From the NCBI GenBank assembly GCA_003427395.1, contig BFEA01000779.1:485674-518961 (forward strand): a stretch of 33,288 bases of DNA. Direction: 5' to 3'. The position numbers were made by a program, and so were the translations under genes. This DNA is from Chara braunii (Eukaryota; Streptophyta; Charophyceae; Charales; Characeae). Below the pieces are notes generated by a model. That model did not search any database. It was not told where the DNA came from and saw nothing but the letters and a program-made list of their open reading frames with translations. Numbering within the stretch: position 1 is the first letter of the stretch; every line of letters starts with the position of its first letter. Of the stretch, positions 19,918 to 30,135 are shown in pieces.

Positions 19918-20682
19918 GATGCCTCCTCGGTTCAACTTAGTTTTAAGAACCATAGTGGATATTCGACGTCCGATCGATCAAGAGCACGTTGTGTGATGGT
20001 GTATGCATATGTTGTGTCTGTTTCGAGTTGCTGCTGTAACACATGATGTTGATGATGCAGCATGTGGGTTATTGATAACATCAGGCACTGGGTATTGCTG
20101 AGTACGATGGTCTGTGACGTATTGCTGCATATTTGTCCGTGTTCGGATAGGAGCGGGAAACGAGCCCTTGGGGTTGAAGGCTCGCATATTGGTCGGTGAG
20201 CCGTTCGTCCCGACGAACGAGGTAACAGGTAAAAGAGTCGCAGGGGCTGGGCCACCTACCTACAGGTGAGAATTGCATGACCGGTATTTGTGAACAATCC
20301 GCCCACTGCATGGCCAATTGGACCACATTACTACCGCACTACGGAGGGAGAACGGGTTGTGCCGTGACCCTTAAACCATGTCTTGAGCTGTGACCAATAC
20401 ATTTCGGGTCACAAGCATCGAAGGGACTGAGATTGTGGGAAAGAAGGGGGATATTGCTTTGATTCGGGAAATCGCCAAGAGGTCAGCGGTCAACGGTTTG
20501 GGCTTGGTCTGATCTGTGGCTGCGTTTTTTGCCGCCATTGCGGGACCCTCAGGCGATTGAAGATTACAAGACCGTCTCCTGAGAGTTGAGTCAGTCCCTC
20601 TCTTGTATCTCGAGCGTCTGAAACCCCTTACTTTTGCCCTTCTTACTCTAAGTCTAGTCCTAATCTGAGAGGAAGGCGGCAG

Positions 20683-20699
20683 ACGGGATTGCAACCCGT
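20683..20699 (+). repeat. Stem-loop in the terminal block, ACGGG/CCCGT
   Basis: ACGGG, loop ATTGCAA, CCCGT. In the third copy of this block the stem is GTGGG/CCCAC (30925-30941) with the same loop on the opposite strand. Both changed stem positions are compensated. Confidence 0.65.
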
Positions 20700-21039
20700 A
20701 GGACCGCAGCAAGACTCCGTGTCTGCCCACCGATCGAGGGACCTCTGCCTGAACTCAGGAGGAGTTCTGGAGGCAGGGAACTGAAAGGTAACCATTGCTT
20801 TCCTTCTATAATCCCAGTTATAACCCATACCTGTATTCCTTGTTATACTTTGACTGAACATACTGCATGTCCCTTTACTTCGACTTTATGTTTGACTTTC
20901 AGGACATGACCAAACTAAATAAAGGAATGTATGTGCAATGTCAGTTTCAGTTTTATTGTTTGACTGAAGGAAGATTGTGGGATTACATCAGGAGAAAGGT
21001 GGGAGGAAGGTTATATTGTTTGAGTTTGACTAGGTCAAC

Positions 21040-21770
21040 CAAAGGCTGGGAGAGTCTCCATAAGTTTGGAGGGCCCAGTGCTATGTTTATTTTGGATTGT
21101 CTGAAGGACCAGACAGGTTCCCATAAGTTTGGGTGGTCTAGTTGCTTTGACTTGCGAGGGATGACTTTGATTGATTTTTCAGGGACCAAGCATAAGTTTG
21201 GGTGGCTTGGTCGCCTTGTTTAATTTGGGTTTCTGTCAGCTTCTTTAGTTTCTGAACGAGGAGGTCTGAGCATGTTGCATAAGTTTAGATGGCTCAACCT
21301 CTTCCTGCTTTGGTTTAAAGAGAATAGATCAGACACAGGGCCAGACAGGTTCCCATAAGTTTGCTTGGTGTTGGTCCAACACCACACACATGCTGAAACC
21401 AAAAGGATATAACTCGGCTACTATTATTTTATCTATGAACAGGCTGGTCAGACAGGGTTCCATAAGTTTTGGTGGTCTGACTATCTGACTATAGCTTATC
21501 ACAAACTGAAGAGAGTACTAATTAAGAATAAACTTGTGGTACGAAGGGGCAGGCCGAATCTTGAGCTAAAGTTGATCGGTTCGGCTATATGCTACCTCTA
21601 AAGACTTAGTGCAAACAATTATATAAAGTTGGGATACTTAAACAGTTCAGCGCGACTAGGGTGGCCTAGTCATATGCTCAAAGGAGAGAAAAATTGTTGT
21701 GCCCTTTGTTTGTGTATATTCAATGGCTGAGCTAGACATATTCCATAAGTTTGAGTGGTCTAGCTTTATG
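21040..21770 (+). repeat. Array of hairpins with conserved loop and changing stems
   Basis: Nine sites, 63-106 bp apart, most built on a loop near CCATAAGTTTGGGTGG. Stem pairs (left/right): GCTGGG 21045 / CCCAGT 21074; ACCAGAC 21108 / GTCTAGT 21136 (one mismatch); GACCAAGC 21184 / GCTTGGTC 21205; GAGGTCTGAGC 21261 / GCTCAACCTC 21292 (one bulge); a weak one near 21341-21376; GTCAGAC 21447 / GTCTGAC 21475; GCCGAATC 21553 / GGTTCGGC 21578 (one wobble); GACTAGG 21654 / CCTAGTC 21665, which keeps only GTGG of the loop; AGCTAGAC 21730 / GTCTAGCT 21758. Stem sequence differs from site to site while complementarity is kept. The pattern recurs, inverted, in the right arm. Confidence 0.85.
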
Positions 21771-22059
21771 CCTTATGTAAGCTGGGCATAAAGGGATAAA
21801 TCCCTGAATGACTACAAACTATTGTTTGTCCAGGTTGACTTGGGGATGGTGAGAGAACTTACCTTTGTGGTTTGACCTGCATGTGGCTGAGTGAAACTAC
21901 TACTTAGTCTTAGTTTCAATTGATAGGTTGTTGCTTTAGTTGTTCGCCACGTGCTAGAGTCATAGAAGTTAGTTTCAATTCCTGCATTTTATGAGCTAAG
22001 TTTTTTTTACTTAGGTCAATTTCTACATTTTCTGGATTTTTTATTATACTTGGTCTTGT

Positions 22060-22900
22060 ATAAATCGTGGTAAGCCACTTTCTCTACGGAAAGCGTTGTC
22101 GAAATTNNNNNNNNNNNNNNNNNNNNNNNNNNNNNNNNNNNNNNNNNNNNNNNNNNNNNNNNNNNNNNNNNNNNNNNNNNNNNNNNNNNNNNNNNNNNNN
22201 NNNNNNNNNNNNNNNNNNNNNNNNNNNNNNNNNNNNNNNNNNNNNNNNNNNNNNNNNNNNNNNNNNNNNNNNNNNNNNNNNNNNNNNNNNNNNNNNNNNN
22301 NNNNNNNNNNNNNNNNNNNNNNNNNNNNNNNNNNNNNNNNNNNNNNNNNNNNNNNNNNNNNNNNNNNNNNNNNNNNNNNNNNNNNNNNNNNNNNNNNNNN
22401 NNNNNNNNNNNNNNNNNNNNNNNNNNNNNNNNNNNNNNNNNNNNNNNNNNNNNNNNNNNNNNNNNNNNNNNNNNNNNNNNNNNNNNNNNNNNNNNNNNNN
22501 NNNNNNNNNNNNNNNNNNNNNNNNNNNNNNNNNNNNNNNNNNNNNNNNNNNNNNNNNNNNNNNNNNNNNNNNNNNNNNNNNNNNNNNNNNNNNNNNNNNN
22601 NNNNNNNNNNNNNNNNNNNNNNNNNNNNNNNNNNNNNNNNNNNNNNNNNNNNNNNNNNNNNNNNNNNNNNNNNNNNNNNNNNNNNNNNNNNNNNNNATGC
22701 TACTTTCTCTATGGGAAGCGCTGCCGAAATTTCTGCAAATCCAAGGAGTTAGTCAAAATTTGACTTCTCAAAGTTCAACTTGTCTGAATTTTATATATGG
22801 CCTAGTAAAAATCTGAGAACCCTCCTCTTCTAAAGGAAGTGCTGCTCAAATTTTTGTTAATTCAGGGAGTTAGACAAAACTTGACTTTGGAAGGTTGAAA
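22060..22900 (+). repeat. Tandem array of about 120 bp containing the assembly gap (left arm)
   Basis: Landmark ACTTTCTCTAYGGRAAGCG...GCCGAAATTT occurs just before the gap at about 22077, after it at 22702, and in degraded form at about 22822 (120 bp later). Inverted equivalents in the right arm are spaced 105-126 bp. The gap therefore falls inside a tandem repeat and its true length is uncertain. Confidence 0.75.
22107..22696. other. Assembly gap, 590 N
   Basis: Unknown sequence inside the left-arm tandem array. Open frames running through it are meaningless. Confidence 0.99.
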
Positions 22901-22960
22901 ATTATTTCTGTTTCGTATTTAAGCTGATATAAATTATGGAAAGTCAGAACTAGATTCAAC

Positions 22961-24407
22961 CTGATCCTGCAAGGATCATTTTCTGTTATCGCTGATAACA
23001 AGTCGGTTGGTTGATCGCCGACTTGTCGGCTCACGATTATATTTCTTTTAATGACTTAGCCATGTGATTTGATATATTTCTTTGAGGGTTTTAACCGAAT
23101 TTCTTTTAATGACCATTATAAAGAACTTATGAGATTTATGGAGATTTGGACTATGACTGGGGCTCGAGTATGTGAGGCGTGATATGAGTTACATGGAACA
23201 TTAAAGTTGACCACATTGGTGTATGGCAATATGACTATTGTGTGTGCTTCTGTTTTATGCAGGTTAGTATTTTGGAGCTTGATATATGAGCCGTACCTTG
23301 GAGACAGTGAGAATGACAACCATGTGACGCACAATCTGCATACGTGATGGGTTTATTTTTCTCCTTCTTTTATTTTATCTTGAGTTCTGATTTGATATAT
23401 GAGTGTTGGGATGTTTATTTATTTACTGAGTGACTTTGTTTGTTAAGTTTTGTAGTTGGACGTTGTAGTCCGTGACAACCGTCAAAGTCAAACCCCTTGA
23501 TTTCTTTCCAGGCCCTAGATGATAAAGTTGGTCTTTCGGGCAATAAGAGACGATTGCCACCACAGGTATGAACCTGTGTACCACCCACTCTCCGCAAGGT
23601 ATAGAAGAGGGTGTGATTTTCAACCGCACTTGGCGGTTGTCCAACGTCGAGAGATGAATCCCTCAAGGCGCGTGTCAGCCAACACTTGAGTGTCAAATGC
23701 AACCCTCAAGATTAGCGAGGACCGCATGGGTATGGGTACTACATAGTACGCCATCATTGCGACTGCTTGCGTATGCTTGCATTGCGAGTCGATATGAGTT
23801 CGCCCTGCGTTCGCGCGCGACGCCTATCCGATTTCGCATCGAAAAATTATGGGATGACTACTAAGGGACTAGGAGTGTTGTCACGTTGTTTGTTATGTGT
23901 CGTTCTGTATATGTATGTGCATGTAGTGTGTGTTTTTATTTTTATATTCTTTAGAATGGTGTGTGCGTGGTGTGTGAGATGCGTCCTAGTCGACCGACGA
24001 CGAGTCGCACTTGGGACCTCAGCCCCCCAAGGCGTCGGTTCTCGTGCAGGTCCGATAGAGGCGTATTAACGCGTGCACCCCCTATGCTACAACGTACGAG
24101 AAACACCATCGGCTGGTCCACCTCTGCGATTGCAGTTGATCAACTTTCGTCTTGTGGACTGGTAGCTCGGCGGGGATACGCCCACCGAAGGGAGGTAACA
24201 ACTCCCGTACGGTGGAGGTAAGTCGTGCGTCTCGTAGGCCCTATTCTGTCGTAGGGGCTCGCGAGAGGTATGACTGGCTCACTTGGCCGGCGCGGTTTGC
24301 GGAAACTCCATTATGTATTCACGACGAGGATTAAGACCAACTCCTGCATGACGCGGTCAGGAGGGTCCCACTCCGTTTTGTGCGGTGCTGGACTGATGCG
24401 CTCGACA
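22961..24407. other. Central spacer between the inner arms
   Basis: About 1.45 kb, unlike the arms. It carries the hairpin at 22998-23026, GTTATC/GATAAC at 22985-22999, and a 7-bp hairpin CAACCGC/GCGGTTG at 23621-23639. From about 23450 the base composition becomes more GC-rich. The best open frame is plus strand 23767-24069 (100 residues), which has no recognisable domain. I see no transposase, and so no evidence that this is an autonomous element. Confidence 0.5.
22998..23026. repeat. Perfect 9-bp hairpin near the arm-spacer junction
   Basis: ACAAGTCGG, 11-base loop, CCGACTTGT. A smaller hairpin, GTTATC-GCT-GATAAC (22985-22999), directly precedes it and overlaps its first bases. Confidence 0.8.
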
Positions 24408-24940
24408 ACGCTTCCCGTAGGAAAAATGCGTTTTTATAATTTATACTAGCATAAAAACTGAAATAATCTCTAACTTTGGAAGGTCAATTTTTTTTTAACT
24501 CCTCGAATTAGTAAATATTTGGACAAAATCTCCTTTAGAGAAGAAAACTTCATAGATTTATACTGATTCAGATATGAACTCCAACATAAGATTTCAGTTC
24601 TATCAAGATAAAATTTAACTAACTCTTTATATTTGTAAAAATTTCGACAATGCATCCCATTGGAGAAGTCATTTTTCAAAATTTATACAAAGCTCAATAC
24701 TGAATCTGAAATAATTTTGACTTTCCAAAGTCAAATTTTGTCAAACTCCATGAATTAGTAAAAATTTGGGCAGCACTTCCCCTAGAAAATAAGACTTTCC
24801 AGATTCTTACTAAGTCAGATATAAACTTAGACAAAAAATTAAACTCTGAAAGTCAGATTTGACTAACTCCTTGATTAGAAATTTCGGCAGCGCTTCCTGT
24901 AGGAGAAGTATCTTTCCAAGATTTATACAAAGTCAAGTAT
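24408..24940 (-). repeat. Tandem array of 105-126 bp, right arm
   Basis: Five units, each with an AATTT-GG-CA-G-CTTCC-C-TAGGAGAAG-like core followed by ATTTATACAAAGTC. Spacings are 105, 125, 126 and 118 bp. This complete copy indicates what the N gap in the left arm probably contains. Confidence 0.75.
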
Positions 24941-25219
24941 AACAAATGATCCAAAAAAATGCGAAAATTGACCTAAGTAAAAAAAGTTAGCTCAAAAAAT
25001 ACAGAAATTGAATTAACTCCTATAACTCTAGCACGTGGCGAGTAACTAAAACAATTAGTTGTAAAACTGAAACTCAGACTAAGCAGATATCTCACTCAGC
25101 GACATGCAAGGTCAAACCACAATGGTAAATACTCTCACGAACCCCAAGGTTAAACCTCATCAAACAACAGTTCATAATCTTTCAATGATTTGTTCCTTAT
25201 ACCTAACTTATACAGGTCG

Positions 25220-25892
25220 TAAAGCTATAGACCATATAAACTTATTGAAACATATCTAGCTCAACTATTGGATATACACACAGGGCACCACAAACTTTTC
25301 TCTTCATAGGGCATGTGACTAGGCTCTTCAACCTAGTTGCCCTGACCTATTTAAAATATCCAAGTTATATATAACTTTCTGTACCTTAGTCTTTTAAGGT
25401 AACATATGCTCGAACCATTCAACTTAGAAATAAGGTTCAGCCTGCCCCTTCTTACCAAAAAATTATTTTTAATTTATACTTTCTTCAGTTTGTGATAAGC
25501 TATAGTCAGAACATCTAAGCTTATGAAAACATGTATGACTAGCCTGTTCATAAATAGAATAGTATAAAGGTATAATTTAAATTACCCCTTCTGGTTCCAG
25601 CATGTGCGTGGCTCCAAGCAAGACCATCCAAACTTATGGAAAAATGTCCAACCGTTCACCCAATCTTCCCATAGAATAAACAAGAAGAGGTCAGAGGTAT
25701 CCAAACTTATGAAACAATTGCTCAACTCCTCCTTTCAGAAACCAATAAACATAAAAAAACCCAAATAAAACAAGGCAAACCAAACCATCCAAACTTATGA
25801 AAAACTGCTTGGTCCCTCAAAAGGCAATCGAAAACAACCCTCGCAAATCATAACAACCAGACCATCCAGACCCTTGGAAACATGTCTGGTCC
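25220..25892 (-). repeat. Hairpin array in the right arm, inverted
   Basis: Homologous sites in mirror order. Best stems: ACCAGAC 25856 / GTCTGGT 25884, perfect where the left-arm partner has a mismatch; AACCAAAC 25778 / GCTTGGTC 25807, which pairs only if two G-U wobbles are allowed in the RNA of the minus strand; ACTAGG 25318 / CCTAGT 25332; GCTCGAACC 25408 / GGTTCAGC 25434 with a bulge; AGCTATAGAC 25223 / ATCTAGCT 25254 with a bulge. The loop motif appears as CCATCCAAACTTATG. Other sites have decayed. Confidence 0.75.
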
Positions 25893-26480
25893 TCCAGATA
25901 ATGAAAGTAAACATAGCAATGAGCCGTCCAACTTAGTACAATGCCTAACCTCTGGTTGACCCGATCAAACGCAAACAATACTACATTCCTCTCTCCTTCC
26001 CCCCAGATGCAAACCCTTTTCACAATCTGACTTCAGGCAAAACAACAAAAACGAAACTGAGATTGCTCACACATTCTTTTACTCAAGTCAAATTCGTGTC
26101 CCGAAAGTCAAACTCAAAGTCAATTAGGGATGCATGCAGTACACTCAGCCAAACTGTAACAAGATGTACAAATAGGGGTTATAACTGGGTTTATAGAAGG
26201 AAGATGAAGTTTTACCTCTCAGTTCCTTGTCTCTAGAACTCCCCATAAGTTCCGACAGAGCTCCTGCAATCGGTGGACGAACTCCCTACAAAGTCATGAT
26301 GCGGTCATACGAGTTGCACTTTCACCTTCCGCCTTCCTCTCGTAACCAAGATTAGAGTTAGAGTAAGAAGGGCAGAAAAAGGGGTTTCAGACTCTCGAGA
26401 TACAGGAGGGGGACAAACTCAACTCTCAGGAGAGAGCCTTGTTGCCTTGACGTGCCTGAGGGCCCCGCAATGGCTGCCAG

Positions 26481-27399
26481 AATGTGCAACAAAGTCCGAT
26501 CACTCCCTTACACTATGATGCCTCTCCCTAAGCCAAATTGTCGCTATGCAGCCTAGAAGGGTTGCGTTCGAATAAAGCACCCCCCCCCTCTCTGACAGGC
26601 AAGAGAAATAGAATATGGACCAGCATTCTCTAAGCAACGGAGTGCAATGCTTAGGAATAAGTTCTTCCGCAATTGGTCACAACAGCAGAAGCTCCGACGC
26701 ATACGCAACAACGGCCAAATAGAGAAATAGTAGCCACAATGATCCTACTCCATAGCGACAATATCTCAACCTTGTAACACATCACCAAGACTCGGTACGT
26801 ACTTCACACCATCATTCTCATCCATTTATACTCTAGATCATAGTTGGCAGATGACACACCTGCGAAGTACCTCGATCACTTCAGACACTCACTAGATCGC
26901 AGGCCCGTTGACTCCTTGCCCGTGTTTCAAAACAGGCAGGATAAGGGGCTTTGTCTGCAACTCAAACACGCCGAAGTTGGCCATGCAGGTTACCATAAGG
27001 ATCAGGTACGTGCTTCACTGTTCGTACTCATACTGACACCTAGTATCAGACAGACCAATAAGCCATGTTCGTATCGCAGTGAGTAGGCAAGAGTTGGTAG
27101 GTAGGTCATCTTTTACCCTCCTTCGTTACCCTTCTCTCTCACAACGTCAGGGCTTCAGTTGGTAAGCACGCCTATTAGCCCCACTATCAGAAGTATGATA
27201 GGTATGGTAAACCTCCCGGTTGGAGCTGCGATTCCAACTACGGCGGGACGGGCAATCAGCACGAGGACAAACGACAACCGCATGCCTTGCTCCTCTACTC
27301 AGCAACGTGCAATATGATCTTGAATCTGGTGCTAAAGTACAGGCACGTGCCCGCGCAGGTTAGCCTACGACTGCCCTCTGCTGTTCGGCACTGAAACTC
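26481..27399. other. Segment between inner and outer right arms
   Basis: No recognised gene. At 26905-26990 it contains a second, diverged copy of the outer-arm end (GTTTCAAAACAGGCAGGATAAGGGG against GTTTTCGAGACAGGTAGGATAAGGG near 29209). A ten-base C run is at about 26581. Confidence 0.5.
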
Positions 27400-29310
27400 G
27401 ACCCTCTGTCTGTCTTGCACCGTCGGCTCAGTCTTCGAGGTAAGATCCCCGCTTTCTCTCTCTGTGTACCTGACCAGCTATTTGGCAAGGTTCATTCGTC
27501 CAAGGTGTGTCCACTCAAGACGTAAAAATTGAAGGCGCACCATACCTCACCGTGGTCGATGATATTACAATGTCAGTTTGTACAGCAGAGGCGATCGCAA
27601 TGGCGGACACTACGATCGAGAGGGATGCGGTCCCTGTCACTACGAAGGAGAGAACCGCCACGTTTCCAACGAGGTATCGTCGACCCTTCGTCCCACAATC
27701 ACTGACTGTCCAAATGTCAACAAGTAAATGAATCCTTCCACAAACTCCTGGTAGGTTCATCCCTTTTTCCAAAGCATTTCCCACACGCAACCGTTTTCCT
27801 CAATATCTCCTGCTCTACTAACTACCTAACCAATCCGACTTGGAATTCGAGGTCGCCCACCCTTAAAAACCCCAAAACACATCTTTACCCTACTGATTTC
27901 GTCAAGAATCGCATGAGCTTTGCGTTTTCCGCTGCTGCCAACCCGACCATATCCCCTTCTCAATCACTCTCGCGCACTACTATTTCTTCCTAACTCCTTC
28001 TATACTAACTTTCGTCCTATTCCAACTGTAGATTCGTGGTCGCCCGACCTAGAACCCTGACCTACCACTTTTCCTTCCTCCGATCTCATCATCTAACGAG
28101 CGACACCCTTCTCACGCAGTCCCACCATATCCGCATGCCAAACCATCTTTACGCAACTTTATTCTCTCATACTGACTGACTTACCATCCTACTGCGAATT
28201 CTGACTGCGCCATCCGATTCGCGGCACTTCCAAACCCCGGTCTCCACTCCTCCCTCGCCCAATTTCGTCAAGAAATGAGCGAGGTAAGCATTCTCCCCTT
28301 CTCTGTGCTCATCCTTTTCGCCTCCACCATCTCCAACTTGTTTCGTATGCACTCGACGCAGTATGCCATCCAGGTTCATTCCGCCCTTTTTACACTTGCC
28401 TTCGTTTGTCGCTCCGCTAGCTTCTCATCCGCTGCTGCTAACGCAACGCCTGGTAGTCGCAGTGACCCGACCCTATTGCCCAACAGTCCCATCCACTCTG
28501 CTCCTCCTTTCTACGCCTGCTGCCTCACTTTCTCGATTCTCCCCCCGGCTGTGCGCTAACTCAGATCTCAAAGGCGTTGACCGCTGCTGACGACCCTCTT
28601 CCACTTTTCGGTTCGACAAGCACTTGGCTCAGCTCGGCATGCCCGTCCGCTCCAACCTTCCTGAGGGAAACTTCAGAGGAAGCCAACTACTGGCTGACTC
28701 GATTGCTCTTTCACCCCTATTCCCAAGTCCGACGGTCGATCCGCATGTAACAGCAGCACTGCGGCCCTCTCCCGAGTGTCCCCTGGCCTGCTCAGCCTTT
28801 CGCACTCCCAGCGACCTACTCACACTCCCCTTTCTCACCGCAGGTCGAGGGGTCGAGGACGTGACCCTGTTGCGGTTCTATAATCGTGAGCCTTGACAAG
28901 ACGGACCTGACCCAGACCTTGGTGGTAGTAGCAAATACCCAAATGAGAACTTTGCGGACTGAAGCGGAGAAGGGTTCCATAGTTGAGTAGCCGCTGCAAC
29001 GGCCTCCCCAAAGTGCCTCGGGCCGCTCTGGCCGGGTACTGCTCACCTCTTTCGGGTCCCAACGGGCGTGCACAAACTCAATCCTTACTCACCAGACGAT
29101 GGGGGAGGGCGGATTATACACTTGTGACAACCCCCCCCCCCCCAGGTTCCCTTTCGCCTTGTGGGCTATTCACCCACAGGCTCATATGCACGTTGAACTC
29201 CTCGATCCCTGTTTTCGAGACAGGTAGGATAAGGGAGTTCCACCAGCATTCTAAACACGTAGGAGCCCGTAGGTCAACCCAAGGAGGCGCATACTCCATG
29301 TCCTCGACTG
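27400..29310 (-). repeat. Right outer arm of the 12-kb inverted-repeat region
   Basis: Inverted partner of 17166-18990; see that entry for aligned blocks. The outermost strong match is around CATGTCCTCGACTGCCGTGACG (29297-29318), near the point where the left arm abuts MITE copy C. Intron-like pieces occur on the plus strand (GAG|GTAAGC at 28279 with ACGCAG at about 28360; GTAAGA at 27440 with CCAG at 27477), but no coding frame joins them. Pyrimidine-rich plus strand gives several meaningless open frames. Confidence 0.62.
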
Positions 29311-29318
29311 CCGTGACG

Positions 29319-29640
29319 ACCTTTAAATCGGGTGTCGTGTCCGAGTCAAGGAATGTCGGAGCATAAAAATAATAATAATAATACGACGATAAAATAATAA
29401 AATATACCTAGGACTACTAATCATCGAAAAACTACGGATGGGGAAAAAAAAGAACTGCTAGTACCGCTCCGACTCCGCTGATGGCAAAACCAAAGGGGAT
29501 AGCCCCGCTGGGCCTTCAATCTTAGGCTCCTCCTCGCCGCCTCGATACTCTTGTGATGCCGCCACTGGCCTCAATTCCTGGATCTCTTTGGTGGAAGTTC
29601 GATACTGTAGCCAATAGTGCTGGGCCCAAGGCCGAGCCTA
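29319..29640. other. Short junction, AAT repeat, no gene
   Basis: Contains an AAT trinucleotide tract (about 29367-29382) and AT-rich sequence, then moderately GC-rich DNA. Nothing recognised. Confidence 0.6.
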
Positions 29641-30135
29641 GTGATAACGGTTATGTATATAAGCGGGTACCAAGCGGCGCACGAGTCTACTGAAATGTTC
29701 CAAAGCCACACGCTCGTCCTATCAACTAGTCCGCAGTCGCCAAGCCTCGCGTCTACCGCGCAATCACTCATTTCCACCCTTCTATCCTTCGTTCCTTTCT
29801 GCTCACCACGCAGAGCCGTGCTGCTGTCGACGACGCCCTTCGTACGTATACACATGCCACGGTCAAACATTCCAATCATCAAACAACCTTTTAGTCTTAG
29901 TTTAATCATAACAATTTTTTTTGGCTGCAACCGCGCCGACTCTACAGTCATCAACAAGAAAAGAGATCACACGTGCCGTAAGCTTGGGCGACCACACACT
30001 CTATATTCAGTATGCGTAAGCAACAGACACCACTCTGACTCACGCGATGTACTCAGACCTTTAGACCAAACCTATTCTCTGTCACTTGCAAAAGCCAGGG
30101 CGGATACCCTTGTAAGGGTATTCGCACCGTCAGCG
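29640..30135 (+). repeat. Left arm of the third inverted-repeat unit
   Basis: The reverse complement of 32632-33080 aligns along this arm. The best blocks are TTAGTCTTAGTTTAATCATAA near 29891, AACAAGAAAAGAGATCAC near 29953, CACACACTCT near 29993, CGCGATGTACTCAG near 30042, GTCACTTGCAAAA near 30079, and GGATACCCTTGTAAGGGTATTCGCACCG near 30101. The last is itself a palindrome (ATACCCTTgtAAGGGTAT). Similarity declines outward of 29800. Confidence 0.82.

Larger units (their letters stand above)
18991..20529. other. Segment between outer and inner left arms
   Basis: No recognised gene and no clear inverted counterpart on the right side. It contains the foldback array at 19205-19585 and a 26-bp tandem repeat at 19853-19917. 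Confidence 0.5.
20530..22960 (+). repeat. Left inner arm of a 6-kb long-inverted-repeat element
   Basis: Begins at GCCGCCATTGCGGGACCCTCAGG. In order it contains a GC-rich terminal block (20540-20810), the variable-stem hairpin array (21040-21770), a TTTACTTAGGTCAATTT-type AT-rich block (about 21990-22060), and a tandem array of about 120 bp interrupted by the N gap (22060-22900). The same blocks occur in mirror order and reverse orientation at 24408-26480. There is no transposase or other gene in either arm. Such structure suggests a foldback or long-TIR transposon, but superfamily cannot be named. Confidence 0.82.
24408..26480 (-). repeat. Right inner arm of the long-inverted-repeat element
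   Basis: Mirror of 20530-22960. From inside outward: the tandem array of about 120 bp (landmarks at 24408, 24513, 24638, 24764 and 24882); an AT-rich block with AAATTGACCTAAGTAAAAA; CTCTAGCACGTGGCGA (left arm has CGCCACGTGCTAGAG); the hairpin array (25220-25892); and the GC-rich terminal block, ending GGGCCCCGCAATGGCTGCC near 26478. Divergence between arms is substantial, so the arms are not kept identical. Confidence 0.82.

Noticed and set aside
20680-20800. Possible tRNA or other structured RNA gene in the inner terminal block
   Set aside because: Stem-loops are present but there is no cloverleaf, no T-loop GTTCRA at the right distance and no acceptor stem.
21040-21770. CRISPR-like array
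   Set aside because: Spacing is irregular, the conserved part is a hairpin loop and not a repeat flanking unique spacers, and the context is a eukaryotic inverted-repeat element.
22067-22816. 249-residue open frame
   Set aside because: Nearly all of it is the assembly gap; only the ends are real sequence.
24160-24420. Possible rRNA fragment in the central spacer
   Set aside because: The GC-rich sequence with many short stems does not contain any rRNA landmark I recognise.
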